Below, piece after piece: positions 14,777-22,131 of a stretch of 33,300 nt of DNA; positions within the stretch are counted from its first letter, which is position 1; every line of letters starts with the position of its first letter. This DNA is from a virus. The translations under genes and the position numbers were made by a program. The DNA lies in the IMG/VR virus record IMGVR_UViG_3300042484_002499, positions 1 to 33,300 of that record. One strand, written 5' to 3'. The notes under the pieces were generated by a model. The model was not told where the DNA came from. It was given only the letters and a program-made list of their open reading frames with translations, and did not search any database.

Positions 14777-15681
14777 ACGAGCGTCTGCTGTCGGTGCTAC
14801 CGAGCAAGGCGATTGATCCAAAGCGCACCGGCCTGAGTAAGAGCACCGTGCTCGCAGCGTCGTACTGCCAGCGCAAAGCGTTCTACTCCGAAACGGTGCG
14901 CGACGCGAACGGTGCGCGCATTCAGTACGCGATGCCGGAGCGCGTCATCTTTGGCGTTGCCGTTGATACCGCGGCGCTCGCGTTGATGACGTGGTACCGC
15001 GAGGGCTGGTTGCCAGAACAAGGCACCAGCGAGCGCGCTGCACTCGTTGAACGAGCGACGACTCTCGGATTTGAGGCCGCGGCAGAGCGCGAATGCAGCG
15101 ACACGATTGACTGGGGTGCGTTCCATAACGAACTCGCCCTCTCAACGTTTGAACTTGGCCGGTTGCTTGACACCGGTGCCGTGCCGCTCGTCGGTGCGTC
15201 GTTTCAGGGGCTGCATGGCGAGAGTCTGCGCTACGTTGATCCGGTGCACGGCGAACTAATCGGCACGCCGGACGTCATCACGTACGACACCGACGGCTCG
15301 CTGTTCGTGATTGACGTGAAGGCGGCCGCTCGTGCAAAGAGCGAGAGCGACCTGTTCAGTGCAGAGATGGCCTACTACACGATGCTGGTGCGTAAGGCGT
15401 TGGCGATGCCGGCGACGGAGTACCCGCGCGTGGGCTACCTCGTCTGGGTTCGGAGCAAGAACACGCCGCGCTGGTCGTTCATTCACGGCAAGACTGGGCC
15501 GGCGCACGAGGTGCTGGCCGAGGAGTACGTGACGACGACGCTGCGCGCGGTGCGTGGCGAGGCCGTCGGATTCAACACGCAGATGTGTCGCACGTGCGAC
15601 TGGGCGCGGCCGGTTGAGGGCGCGTTTGAAGGCTGCGCGGTCGGCAGGGCCGTGCTTAGTGTAGGAGGGGCAACAGAATGA
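14773..15681 (+). CDS. PD-(D/E)XK exonuclease, Cas4/RecB-like
   Basis: A 302-residue nuclease. Core motifs are GTPDVITYD (the motif II Asp) and FVIDVKAAA (D-x-K, motif III) at about residues 157-176, followed by a helix with the AEMAYYTMLV pattern (usual Q/Y motif IV). One cysteine near the N-terminus (Cys32, in ASYCQRKAFY) plus three at the C-terminus (CRTCDWARP...EGC, about 272-288) form the four-Cys arrangement of Cas4/AddB-type 4Fe-4S nucleases. In phages such enzymes resect DNA ends for recombination. It is coupled to a downstream annealing-protein candidate, forming an exonuclease/annealase pair. Confidence 0.85.
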   Translation: MNERLLSVLPSKAIDPKRTGLSKSTVLAASYCQRKAFYSETVRDANGARIQYAMPERVIFGVAVDTAALALMTWYREGWLPEQGTSERAALVERATTLGFEAAAERECSDTIDWGAFHNELALSTFELGRLLDTGAVPLVGASFQGLHGESLRYVDPVHGELIGTPDVITYDTDGSLFVIDVKAAARAKSESDLFSAEMAYYTMLVRKALAMPATEYPRVGYLVWVRSKNTPRWSFIHGKTGPAHEVLAEEYVTTTLRAVRGEAVGFNTQMCRTCDWARPVEGAFEGCAVGRAVLSVGGATE

Positions 15682-16343
15682 AGGGGCGACTAGACGACTA
15701 CGTGGACGTGGCGACTCGCATCGCGGCGTTCAAGGAGAAGCACCCCGACGGCTCGCTGCAAAGCGAACTGGTTGAGTTCTCGGACAAGCGCGTGGTGGTC
15801 AAGGCGTACGCCTACCGCGACCGCGAGGACAAGACGCCGGCCGTGGGCCACGCCGCCGAAACGATCCCGCACCCGAATATGGGCATGCGGGGCAGCGAGT
15901 TGATGGTGTGCGAAACGAGCGCATGGGGCCGCGCTATCGCGGCGCTAGGGTTTGAGGTCAAGCGAGGCGTCGCGACTCGTGAAGAGGTGGCCAACGCAGA
16001 GGCGCGCACCTCGGCACCAACCGGCGAGCCTGAGCGGTCAGCGCCGGCGCTTCACGAGGACGAGGCTCTCACTAAGGTGTGGTTGGACGACGAAGGCACG
16101 ACGGCCACGGTGCCGGCGGCCTACGAGGTCGCGGCACAGTTGGCGGCGCAGGCCAAGACGGACGCACTCGGTTCATGCCCTACGCACCGGCGCCCTTGGG
16201 CGTACCGCGAGGGCGGCGTGAGCAAGACGACCGGCAAGGCGTTTGACGGGTTCTGGTCATGCAGCGCGCCAAAGGACGAGGCAGGGTTCTGCAAGAACAG
16301 GCCGAGCATGTCGTGGGCTAGCGCACAGGCTGGCCGACGATGA
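15678..16343 (+). CDS. Candidate single-strand annealing / ssDNA-binding recombination protein
   Basis: A 221-residue protein. The N-terminal domain (DDYVDVATRIAAFKEKHPDG, VVVKAYAYRD, CETSAWGRAIAALGFEVKRG) is the widespread phage domain with the E-T-S-A-x-G-R-A-x-A-x-L-G-F signature, common in Erf/Rad52-like and related annealing proteins. The C-terminus has a zinc-finger-like segment (CPTHRRPWAY...FWSCSAP...GFC). Lying directly after a Cas4-like exonuclease supports a recombination role. ATG 15678 overlaps the preceding stop, and a GGAGGGG site is present. The precise family is from memory and not verified. Confidence 0.65.
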   Translation: MKGRLDDYVDVATRIAAFKEKHPDGSLQSELVEFSDKRVVVKAYAYRDREDKTPAVGHAAETIPHPNMGMRGSELMVCETSAWGRAIAALGFEVKRGVATREEVANAEARTSAPTGEPERSAPALHEDEALTKVWLDDEGTTATVPAAYEVAAQLAAQAKTDALGSCPTHRRPWAYREGGVSKTTGKAFDGFWSCSAPKDEAGFCKNRPSMSWASAQAGRR

Positions 16344-16699
16344 CGGTAGCGAACGAGCACCGGCAGCCTACGCAGGCCGAGGCACTACTCGCGCACCTTC
16401 GTGCCGGCGACGAGGGCATCACCTCGTTGGAGGCGCTGAAGTTGTACGGCATCGGCCGGTTGGCCGCTCGTGTCTACGAACTGAAGCAGGACGGCCACGC
16501 GATCAGCGAGGAGTTGGTTGAAGTGGCGAACGGTAAGAGGGTGAGCCGGTATCGGCTCGCCGTTGGTGGCAAGGTCGCACCGGTGTGGCACTGTGGCAAG
16601 TGCGGCGCCGAGGTTGAACTGGCCGAGGAATCCGTCGCGAGCGGGTGGGGTTTTGCCTACTGCCGCAAAGACGGCAAGACAGTCGCGCGAAGCGCGTAG
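16340..16699 (+). CDS. Helix-turn-helix plus zinc-ribbon protein
   Basis: A 119-residue protein. The N-terminal 70 residues (GITSLEALKLYGIGRLAARVY followed by ELKQDGHAI and KRVSRYRL) are the winged helix-turn-helix domain seen in many phages near recombination and replication genes. A C-terminal zinc knuckle (CGKCGAEVEL...YCRKDG) follows. It probably binds DNA, as a regulator or a replication accessory. ATG overlaps the upstream stop, and it lies 11 nt before the purZ gene. Confidence 0.75.
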   Translation: MTVANEHRQPTQAEALLAHLRAGDEGITSLEALKLYGIGRLAARVYELKQDGHAISEELVEVANGKRVSRYRLAVGGKVAPVWHCGKCGAEVELAEESVASGWGFAYCRKDGKTVARSA

Positions 16700-16710
16700 A
16701 GGAGGAGATC

Positions 16711-17748
16711 ATGGGAGTACTCGCATTAGTAGGAGCGCAGTGGGGCAGCGAGGGCAAGGGCGTCATCGCGGCAGGCCTCGCCGGTACGGTAGGCGGCGCG
16801 GTTCGCGTCGGCGGTCCTAACGCCGGCCATTCGTTCGTTCACGGCGGCAAACTGTGGAAGATGCGCAGCGTGCCGTGCGCGTGGGTCAGTGGTGGCGACC
16901 TGTTCATTGGCGCCGGCGCCGTGCTCAACGCCGAACTGCTAGAAAAGGAACTCGCAGAGATCGGCCGCGTGCGGCCTATCTACGTGGACCGGCACGCGGT
17001 GCTGATCCGGCACGAGGACGAAGAGGCAGAGAAGGAGATCGTCGCGAAGATCGGCAGCACCGGCGAAGGAGTCGGCGCGGCGCGTATCGCGAAGATCAAG
17101 CGCGACGGCAGCGTGCTGTTGGCGAAAGACTACACTTGGACCTCGCCGCTCGTCGTGGTGACGGACACGGTGCCGCTCATTGCGGCGCTCATTGATTCCG
17201 GTGCCACGGTCATGCTAGAAGGCACGCAGGGCAGCGGTTTGTCGTTGCACCATGGCGCCTACCCGCACGTTACCAGCAGCGACACGAACGCGAGCGGCAT
17301 GGCGGCAGAGGCCGGCATCGCTCCGTCGTTGATCACGGACGTGCACCTCGTGGCTCGCACTTACCCGATTCGCGTGGCCGGCCCTAGCGGGCCAATGGGC
17401 AACGAGATCGGTTGGGAGGCTCTGCCGGTGCTGACACCAGAACGCACGACGGTCACCAACAAGGTGCGCCGCGTCGCTGAGTGGAGTGAGGAGCAGTTCG
17501 CTCGCGCGATCCTGCTAAACCGACCTACCGGCATCTGGCTCACGTTCGGCGACTATCTTGATCCGAGTATTCGCGGCGAAACGAACGCGGCGACAGTGTT
17601 GGCGAGCAGCGCGGTGCGCGAGTTCGTCGGCCGAGTTGAGCGCGACTACGCCGTGCCGGTGCTCGGCGTTGGTACCGGCGGCGACGGTTTCCAAGTTGCA
17701 CACCTTAGCGGCGACACGCGCGGCCGTTCATGGGCGTGGAAGAAGTGA
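16711..17748 (+). CDS. purZ: PurZ: phage 2-aminoadenylosuccinate synthetase
   Basis: A 345-residue PurA homologue that in Z-genome phages joins dGMP and aspartate to give N6-succino-2-amino-dAMP, first step to dZTP. The P-loop-like start VGAQWGSEGKG carries Ser13 where PurA has the catalytic Asp of WGDEGKG; this substitution is the accepted PurZ mark. GGPNAGHSF keeps the catalytic His (His40). Other PurA-type blocks are STGEGVGAARI, EGTQGSGLSLHHG, TSSDTNASG and an Arg-containing RTYPIRV loop. Length fits PurZ rather than the about 430-residue bacterial PurA. ATG 16711 follows a GGAGGAG site; an in-frame extension upstream overlaps the previous gene. The stop overlaps the kinase gene. Confidence 0.92.
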   Translation: MGVLALVGAQWGSEGKGVIAAGLAGTVGGAVRVGGPNAGHSFVHGGKLWKMRSVPCAWVSGGDLFIGAGAVLNAELLEKELAEIGRVRPIYVDRHAVLIRHEDEEAEKEIVAKIGSTGEGVGAARIAKIKRDGSVLLAKDYTWTSPLVVVTDTVPLIAALIDSGATVMLEGTQGSGLSLHHGAYPHVTSSDTNASGMAAEAGIAPSLITDVHLVARTYPIRVAGPSGPMGNEIGWEALPVLTPERTTVTNKVRRVAEWSEEQFARAILLNRPTGIWLTFGDYLDPSIRGETNAATVLASSAVREFVGRVERDYAVPVLGVGTGGDGFQVAHLSGDTRGRSWAWKK

Positions 17749-18302
17749 CCGCGCCTTTTAGGGGTCACCAGTTCGTAGCGATCACAGGCACGCCGGCCGC
17801 CGGTAAGAGCACGCTCGCCGCGGCTCTTGCCGAGGCGTTCGGTGTGAACGTGTTGAGTGCCGGCGACGTAGCGCGCTCGGTAGACGACGCGAGCCGGACG
17901 ACCGGCGCGATGGCGGCCGAGGACTCGTTCCGTGATGAGTGGGGCAAACGCGTCGCCGCTCACACGGGCGCGCCTTTGGTGCTTGAAGGAATCCCGCGCA
18001 AGCAGTCGCAGGTGGATCTGCTACCGGCCGACACGCTTGTGCTCGTGCTGCTGACAGATCAACCGACGAGCCTCGTGCGCATGTACGCGCGCAACCGCAT
18101 TGATGACGGGTTCGCAGCGGACCGGTACGAGGCGGCGCTGGTGCAGTTTGGCATGGCCGGCGGCGTGCAAGAAGCAGGCACGTGGGTGACTGACCTCGCC
18201 GGTGCGGGCCACACGCTGCGCACCGACGCGCTGACACCTGAACAGGTGAACGCCTCGGTGTTGCGCTATCTATCCGGCGCGCAGGATTCTGTGGCCGGTT
18301 GA
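17745..18302 (+). CDS. Adenylate-kinase-like deoxynucleoside monophosphate kinase
   Basis: A 185-residue P-loop kinase. Walker A is GTPAAGKS at residues 15-22. LSAGDVAR resembles the S-S-G-D-x-x-R nucleotide-binding segment of adenylate kinases, and LEGIPR resembles their L-D-G-F-P-R motif. A lid-like Arg region (MYARNRIDDGF) follows. The GTG start at 17745 overlaps the purZ stop as GTGA; an ATG at 17730 is an alternative that would add five residues. Tight coupling to purZ suggests it phosphorylates dZMP (or dGMP) to the diphosphate. Substrate is inferred from context only. Confidence 0.75.
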   Translation: MTAPFRGHQFVAITGTPAAGKSTLAAALAEAFGVNVLSAGDVARSVDDASRTTGAMAAEDSFRDEWGKRVAAHTGAPLVLEGIPRKQSQVDLLPADTLVLVLLTDQPTSLVRMYARNRIDDGFAADRYEAALVQFGMAGGVQEAGTWVTDLAGAGHTLRTDALTPEQVNASVLRYLSGAQDSVAG

Positions 18303-18321
18303 GTTGAGAGAGGAGAGAGAG

Positions 18322-18744
18322 ATGACAGAGTTGAAGTTCACCGCGGCAGCGGACGCAGTTGAGCCGACGTTCGCCTACGAAGGCGACGCCGGTATGGACC
18401 TCGCAGTGCTAGGCACGCACACGCTACAACCAAACGAGAGGCGCGACCTCCCGACCGGTGTGGCGATCCAGTTGCCAGTCGGCCACTACGCGAGGCTGGT
18501 CGGTCGCAGCAGCACGTTGAGGAAGCGCGGCCTCTTCGTCTTTGAGGGCATCATTGACCAAGGCTATCGCGGGCCTCTGTTCGTGTTCGTTGAGAACAAG
18601 ACGAGCGAAGAGGTCATCGTGTGGGAAGGTTCAAGGATCGCGCAGATCATCGTGCAGCCTATCGTGCAGCCGGCGCTCGTCAAGGTTGAGGCGCTGGACG
18701 ACAGTGAGCGCGGCGCCAAGGGTTTCGGGAGCAGCGGCCTGTGA
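18322..18744 (+). CDS. dut: dUTPase (trimeric type)
   Basis: A 140-residue trimeric dUTP diphosphatase, converting dUTP to dUMP. All five motifs are present: 1 DAGMDL, 2 GRSSTLRKRGL (unusual; common is R-S-x-L-A), 3 GIIDQGYRGPL with the catalytic Asp, 4 RIAQIIV, and 5 RGAKGFGSSGL at the C-terminus, which closes over the site. It lies between the kinase and a deoxyribosyltransferase-like gene in the nucleotide block. ATG 18322 follows GAGGAGAG; the reading frame could extend to 18304 without a start that fits better. The altered motif 2 could change activity. Confidence 0.93.
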   Translation: MTELKFTAAADAVEPTFAYEGDAGMDLAVLGTHTLQPNERRDLPTGVAIQLPVGHYARLVGRSSTLRKRGLFVFEGIIDQGYRGPLFVFVENKTSEEVIVWEGSRIAQIIVQPIVQPALVKVEALDDSERGAKGFGSSGL

Positions 18745-19190
18745 CGCCGCCGCTGGTGTACGTCGCCGGCGCGATTGACTACGCAGAGCGCGGCGATCAC
18801 AACGAGGCAGGGCCGGCGCACGTCGCCGAGTTCTGGCCGGACGGCATTGAGTTGTTCTGCCCTCGGTGTGAGAACGCAGGCGAGGAGAGCCTTGACTCGG
18901 TGATGCATCGCAACTGGGGCGCCGTCAATGACGCCGCCGTTGTCGTGGCCTTCTTGGACACGTCGGTGCTGTCAATCGGCACGCCTATTGAGATCTGGGA
19001 AAAGGCCAAACAGGACGCCGGCGCGGTGGTGTTGGTGCACTGGTCCGAGTCCGGCACGCTCGGCGTGTTCGCTCGTTGGTGGCAGTCGCGCGGTGTTGAG
19101 GTGATCAACGCCGTGGACGGACTGACACAGGGCGAAGCAGTGGCCGCGGCCGTGCGCGACGCGGTGCGCCGCAAGTTGGCCCTCCAATGA
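18741..19190 (+). CDS. Nucleoside 2-deoxyribosyltransferase-like protein
   Basis: A 149-residue protein of the NDT/DNPH1 fold. The start PLVYVAGAIDYAERG is the family's Rossmann-like strand with a Gly-Ala-Ile turn, and NDAAVVVAFLD...IGTPIEIWEKAK (quoted in parts) holds the GT-x-x-E motif whose Glu is the expected catalytic residue. The family either swaps bases between deoxynucleosides or hydrolyses deoxynucleoside monophosphates. GTG start at 18741 overlaps the dUTPase stop. In a Z-phage it might salvage or remove specific deoxynucleotides, such as dAMP; this is an inference. Confidence 0.75.
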   Translation: MTPPLVYVAGAIDYAERGDHNEAGPAHVAEFWPDGIELFCPRCENAGEESLDSVMHRNWGAVNDAAVVVAFLDTSVLSIGTPIEIWEKAKQDAGAVVLVHWSESGTLGVFARWWQSRGVEVINAVDGLTQGEAVAAAVRDAVRRKLALQ

Positions 19191-19660
19191 GCGCCGGCTG
19201 GTTGCGCCTTGATTCGCTCGCGCCTCGCAGCGCGAAGGTGGCGAGCCTCGGCAACGACGCACTGCGCTGGTTGTGGATCGTCACGCTATGCGAGGCCAAA
19301 CTGCAAAAACCGAGCGGCCGGTTCGGGTCGCGCGCGCATTGGCAGGCCGTGACCGGCGGCAAACCTGCCGCGTTCAAGGCGTTACTAGACGCCGGCCTGC
19401 TGCACGAGGCGCCTGAGTTGTGCGGCGCGTGCGAGGACGGCGCCGGCGCGCAACCTCACGGCATCGTCGTGGTGCACGATTGGCACGCGTTCCAAGTTGA
19501 TCCATCAACCGAGCGAGTGCGCCGGTTCAGGCAGCGGATTGAGCAGCAGAGCGCACCGGCGCCGGAGTTGCCGCGCGACACACGCCTCTACCGGACGCAA
19601 ACCGGTACCGAGTCCATCGGTTCAATCGTCAAGCGAGTAGCGAAGGGAGTAGAACGATGA
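19187..19660 (+). CDS. Replisome organiser-like / DnaD-type N-domain protein
   Basis: A 157-residue protein. The N-terminal half (GWLRLDSLAPRSAKVASLG, LRWLWIVTLCEAKL, SGRFGS...FKALLDAGLL) matches the winged-helix N domain of phage replication initiators, which recognise origin DNA. It is followed by VVVHDWHAFQVD and a basic segment (RVRRFRQRIEQ) as in those proteins. The usual C-terminal primosomal part is missing or very short. Coupled by ATGA overlaps on both sides. It is the only replication-initiation candidate in the window, so replication must lean on host polymerase and helicase. Confidence 0.7.
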   Translation: MSAGWLRLDSLAPRSAKVASLGNDALRWLWIVTLCEAKLQKPSGRFGSRAHWQAVTGGKPAAFKALLDAGLLHEAPELCGACEDGAGAQPHGIVVVHDWHAFQVDPSTERVRRFRQRIEQQSAPAPELPRDTRLYRTQTGTESIGSIVKRVAKGVER

Positions 19661-19860
19661 ACGCAGCAGCGAAAAAGCAACCGGCGGCCACGAAGGTCGC
19701 CGCCGTTAGCAACTGGACGCCGCGCATGTGCGGCCGGTGCAACCAACCGGTAACGACCGAGAAGGACGCGCAGCGTATCCGCATGATGACGTACTCGGTG
19801 CCGTCTACTCGCACGGATCTCATGCTATGGGTTCACAAACAGTGCGAGGGTAGCCGCTGA
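19657..19860 (+). CDS. Small CxxC protein
   Basis: A 67-residue basic protein with CGRC near residue 28 and a late HKQC, giving a possible single-zinc site. The N-terminus is Lys/Ala-rich. ATG overlaps the upstream stop; its TGA overlaps the next ATG (TGATG). No family recognised. Position between the initiator-like protein and the resolvase-like nuclease suggests DNA metabolism. Confidence 0.55.
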   Translation: MNAAAKKQPAATKVAAVSNWTPRMCGRCNQPVTTEKDAQRIRMMTYSVPSTRTDLMLWVHKQCEGSR

Positions 19861-20258
19861 TGGGCGCATTCAAAGAGCGCGCGATTGACGAGCGCAACGC
19901 GTCGCTGGACGAGATCGTGGACGAACGGCTAACAGACAAAAAGAGGCGCGGCCGCTCGTCGCGCAGGCGCGGCAACCAGTTTGAGCGCGACGTGGCTCGT
20001 GAGTTGGGCATCGCTCGCGTGGGCCAGTTCGGGGGAAAGGCCGACGTCGCCGGTGATTGGATCGCGGCGCAGTGTAAGGTAGGAGGCGCGTACTCCGAGC
20101 GATACGACGGTTGGCTCCGCAGCGTGCCGGCGAAGGCCGGCCAGTTGCGTGCGTTGATCGTTGGCGACACGCCGCCGCTAGGCAGCGCGCGCCGGCGCAT
20201 CGTGGTGCTGGATTTTGATGACTTCGTGGAGTGGTTCGGTAAGGTGGCCAAGGAATGA
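19860..20258 (+). CDS. PD-(D/E)XK resolvase-like endonuclease
   Basis: A 132-residue basic protein. The block RRRGNQFERDVARELGIARVG followed by GQFGGKADVAGDW and IAAQCKVGG shows the Holliday-junction-resolvase-like nuclease order: a Glu in the first helix (E-R-D-V), an Asp in the K-A-D-V strand, then Q-x-K. Such proteins cut branched DNA before packaging. The stretch SSRRRGNQ is strongly basic. It lies in the replication operon, downstream of a Cas4-like nuclease and an annealing candidate. The exact subfamily is uncertain. Confidence 0.75.
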   Translation: MGAFKERAIDERNASLDEIVDERLTDKKRRGRSSRRRGNQFERDVARELGIARVGQFGGKADVAGDWIAAQCKVGGAYSERYDGWLRSVPAKAGQLRALIVGDTPPLGSARRRIVVLDFDDFVEWFGKVAKE

Positions 20259-20665
20259 CCGCGCTGCTGCTCGTGCTCGCGCTGCTGACACCAGCGAAGG
20301 CGCCGGTCGCCGGAATCGCGACGTGGTTTGACGCCACACGCAACTCGGCGTGGTACACGCGGGCGCCGTACTCTTTGACCTTCTACGTGGCCGCCGGCCC
20401 TGCTCTGCGCGAGCAGTGGGGCCACAAGTACCGGCAGCGCTACCAGTTGGTAGTGACCTCGCCGGTGACCGGACGCAGCGCGCTCGTTTGGGTCACGGAC
20501 TGGTGCAGTTGCAACGGCACGAAACGGCGCGGTGATGAGAAGGTTGCGGACCTGTCGCCGGCGTTGTTCATCTACCTATGCGGTTGCGGGCTAGGGCGCG
20601 GAATTCAGCGCGTCGTGTTCTCCGAACCGTTCACAGCAGAGCAGTACAGGAGGGGGCTACGATGA
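20255..20665 (+). CDS. Secreted RlpA-like double-psi beta-barrel protein
   Basis: A 136-residue protein with a signal-peptide-like start (TALLLVLALLTPAKA, cleavage predicted after AKA, no Lys/Arg before the hydrophobic core). The mature part (GIATWFDATRNSAWY, GPALREQWGHKYRQRYQLVVTS, VTGRSALVWVTDWCS, VADLSPALF) shows the DPBB pattern of RlpA/expansin-like proteins: G-x-A-x-W/Y-F, T-x(n)-G-R, V-x-D and D-L-S-x-x-x-F. RlpA proteins bind or cut peptidoglycan. Its presence in an early replication operon is odd. It might modify the cell wall from outside after infection. Confidence 0.65.
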   Translation: MTALLLVLALLTPAKAPVAGIATWFDATRNSAWYTRAPYSLTFYVAAGPALREQWGHKYRQRYQLVVTSPVTGRSALVWVTDWCSCNGTKRRGDEKVADLSPALFIYLCGCGLGRGIQRVVFSEPFTAEQYRRGLR

Positions 20666-20985
20666 CGATCAAGGCGACGAACCGAGAGGTCGGCCGGTGT
20701 GAACATGAAAAGGCTAGCGCGCACGGTGCGCTGGTCTACGACCAACTGGACGCGGCCATCGTCGCGGTAGGTTGGCAGCACCCGAATCCGGTCGTGGTGT
20801 ACGACGAGGACAAGGCCATTGAAGTGCTGCGCGCCGACTTTGAAGAGTCTTGTGGGTGCGAGGGCCGCGGTGAGTGCGACCACGTCACTGAGGCGATTGA
20901 GTTCTTTGACTTCAACGTGCGCCTCGCCTATCTGGGCGAAGGCACGCCGGTGTTCGTGAAGATGGGGGCCTGTGATGAGTGCTGA
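20662..20985 (+). CDS. Unknown cysteine-containing protein
   Basis: A 107-residue acidic protein. Cysteines occur at residue 13 (in GRCEHEK), in ESCGCEGRGECDH in the middle and in CDEC at the end, which suggests metal binding. No HD, MazG or nuclease motif was seen. Start is ATG 20662 in ATGA overlap with the preceding stop and preceded by AGGAGGGG. Function unknown; the gene belongs to the early operon. Confidence 0.55.
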   Translation: MTIKATNREVGRCEHEKASAHGALVYDQLDAAIVAVGWQHPNPVVVYDEDKAIEVLRADFEESCGCEGRGECDHVTEAIEFFDFNVRLAYLGEGTPVFVKMGACDEC

Positions 20986-21349
20986 CGAGTTGGAGCGGTT
21001 CAAGGTTGCGAGTAGGACGCTGGCCAAGCGCGCCGGCGGTTCGCTCAATGCGTTCTTCAACGACGCCGAGGCGTACGGCCTCACACCGGCGTGGATTCGT
21101 GACCGGTACTATGGGCGCATCAACGTGCGCGCCGAGGACGCCGACGCGCTGATGGTGTTCCTGTTGAAGGAGCGCGCCGGCAAGACGGCGACGCAGGACG
21201 CGGCCGCCTACCGGACGGCGGTGCGTCGCATGTGCCTAGCGTGTGACGGCGGCGAGGACGAGGCTAAGGCGTCCTGCTGGGATAACACCTGCCCGCTGCG
21301 GCCGGTGAGTCCGCTGCCTTACAGGTTCAACGAGGACCGGCTACCGTGA
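20972..21349 (+). CDS. Unknown protein with C-terminal Cys cluster
   Basis: A 125-residue protein, helical in its first part (SADELERFKVASRTLAKRAGG), then NAFFNDAEAYGLTPAWIRDRYYG, which looks like a helix-turn-helix-like region. It ends with a zinc-binding pattern CLACDGGEDEA...CWDNTCPLRP, a common tail in phage proteins near recombination genes. Starts GTG 20972 and ATG 20975 are adjacent and both inside the preceding gene; which one is used is unclear. Function unknown. Confidence 0.55.
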   Translation: MMSADELERFKVASRTLAKRAGGSLNAFFNDAEAYGLTPAWIRDRYYGRINVRAEDADALMVFLLKERAGKTATQDAAAYRTAVRRMCLACDGGEDEAKASCWDNTCPLRPVSPLPYRFNEDRLP

Positions 21350-21876
21350 GCGAGTTGGAGGCGCTCGTCCGGTTCGCACGTAGTCGCTTTGACGGCGGGC
21401 CGGAAAAACTGCACGGCGGCGTGCGCTCAATCAAGGCCGGCCGGTACGGATTCACCAGCGAGGCAACGGCGTGGATCTTTGGCGACGACGGCGTGACGAT
21501 GAAGCAGACGAGCACAGCGCCGTGCTCTCACCAGTACAGTGCCGAACTAGGGGGCTGTGTGTGGTGCGGGGTTCACGGAGCCGACGGCCGGATCATCGCG
21601 CACAAGGGTCTGCGCACTACGAGCGAAGTCGCGTATCGGTTCCCCTACAAGGCCGCACTCGGTAAGTTGAAGCGCCTGCCGGTGCCGGCGGGCCTGCCTC
21701 GGTTGGACGCCGTCGTGCAGAGCGTCGTGAGGGCCGGCCGCGTTGATACCGGCGCGCTAGTTGAGGGCTGGCCGGCGTTGATAGACGAGGCCGGTGCGAT
21801 GCGTCACGCGGTCGTGGCCCTTCGCCGGTTTCGCGCCGTATACAGTGAGGCGCCACCGCAACACCGGCCGCGGTAG
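21346..21876 (+). CDS. Unknown protein, last gene of early operon
   Basis: A 176-residue protein with no family recognised. A CSHQ...CVWCGVHG stretch (about residues 59-78) could bind zinc. The rest is a mixed alpha/beta part ending in a Leu/Val-rich helix. GTG 21346 overlaps the preceding stop. Its end overlaps the predicted terminator stem (21847-21890), and the convergent gene ends 13 nt beyond its stop. Confidence 0.5.
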   Translation: MSELEALVRFARSRFDGGPEKLHGGVRSIKAGRYGFTSEATAWIFGDDGVTMKQTSTAPCSHQYSAELGGCVWCGVHGADGRIIAHKGLRTTSEVAYRFPYKAALGKLKRLPVPAGLPRLDAVVQSVVRAGRVDTGALVEGWPALIDEAGAMRHAVVALRRFRAVYSEAPPQHRPR

Positions 21877-21890
21877 CGCCTCGGTTCTTT
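21847..21890 (+). terminator. Candidate terminator of the rightward early operon
   Basis: GAGGCGC (21847-21853) pairs with GCGCCTC (21876-21882). An inner ACCGC/GCGGT stem lies above a single mismatch. GGTTCTTT follows. The stem includes the stop codon of the last early gene. Confidence 0.6.
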
Positions 21891-22131
21891 AGCCGTTGAG
21901 TGCGACGATGCCGCGTTCTGCGATAGCGGCCGCCAACTCAAGGCCGGCGTCGTAGTTCGCGACGCTCTTGGTGCCTTCGCCGCCGTCGGCCGTCACGTAG
22001 AACACGACCACCGGCAGCGCGCTGCTGCCGTTGATTCGCGCCATGGCGATCGCTTCGCCGGCGACGCCTCTAAAGTGACCGGTGCCGATCCATTCGGCCG
22101 TCGTGTTGAGTGCTGTCGTTAGGTCGCTCAC
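21889..22131 (-). CDS. Small protein, last gene of leftward operon 2
   Basis: An 80-residue protein starting at GTG 22131, which overlaps the upstream gene's stop (GTGA). The body (GVAGEAIAMARINGSSALPVVVFYV) suggests one helix and a hydrophobic beta strand, followed by an Ala-rich helix (AGLELAAAIAERG). No recognised motif. It converges on the rightward early operon. Confidence 0.55.
   Translation of the reverse strand: MSDLTTALNTTAEWIGTGHFRGVAGEAIAMARINGSSALPVVVFYVTADGGEGTKSVANYDAGLELAAAIAERGIVALNG

Noticed and set aside
16711-17748. Ordinary adenylosuccinate synthetase (PurA)
   Set aside because: The catalytic Asp of the WGDEGKG motif is Ser and the protein is about 90 residues shorter than PurA.
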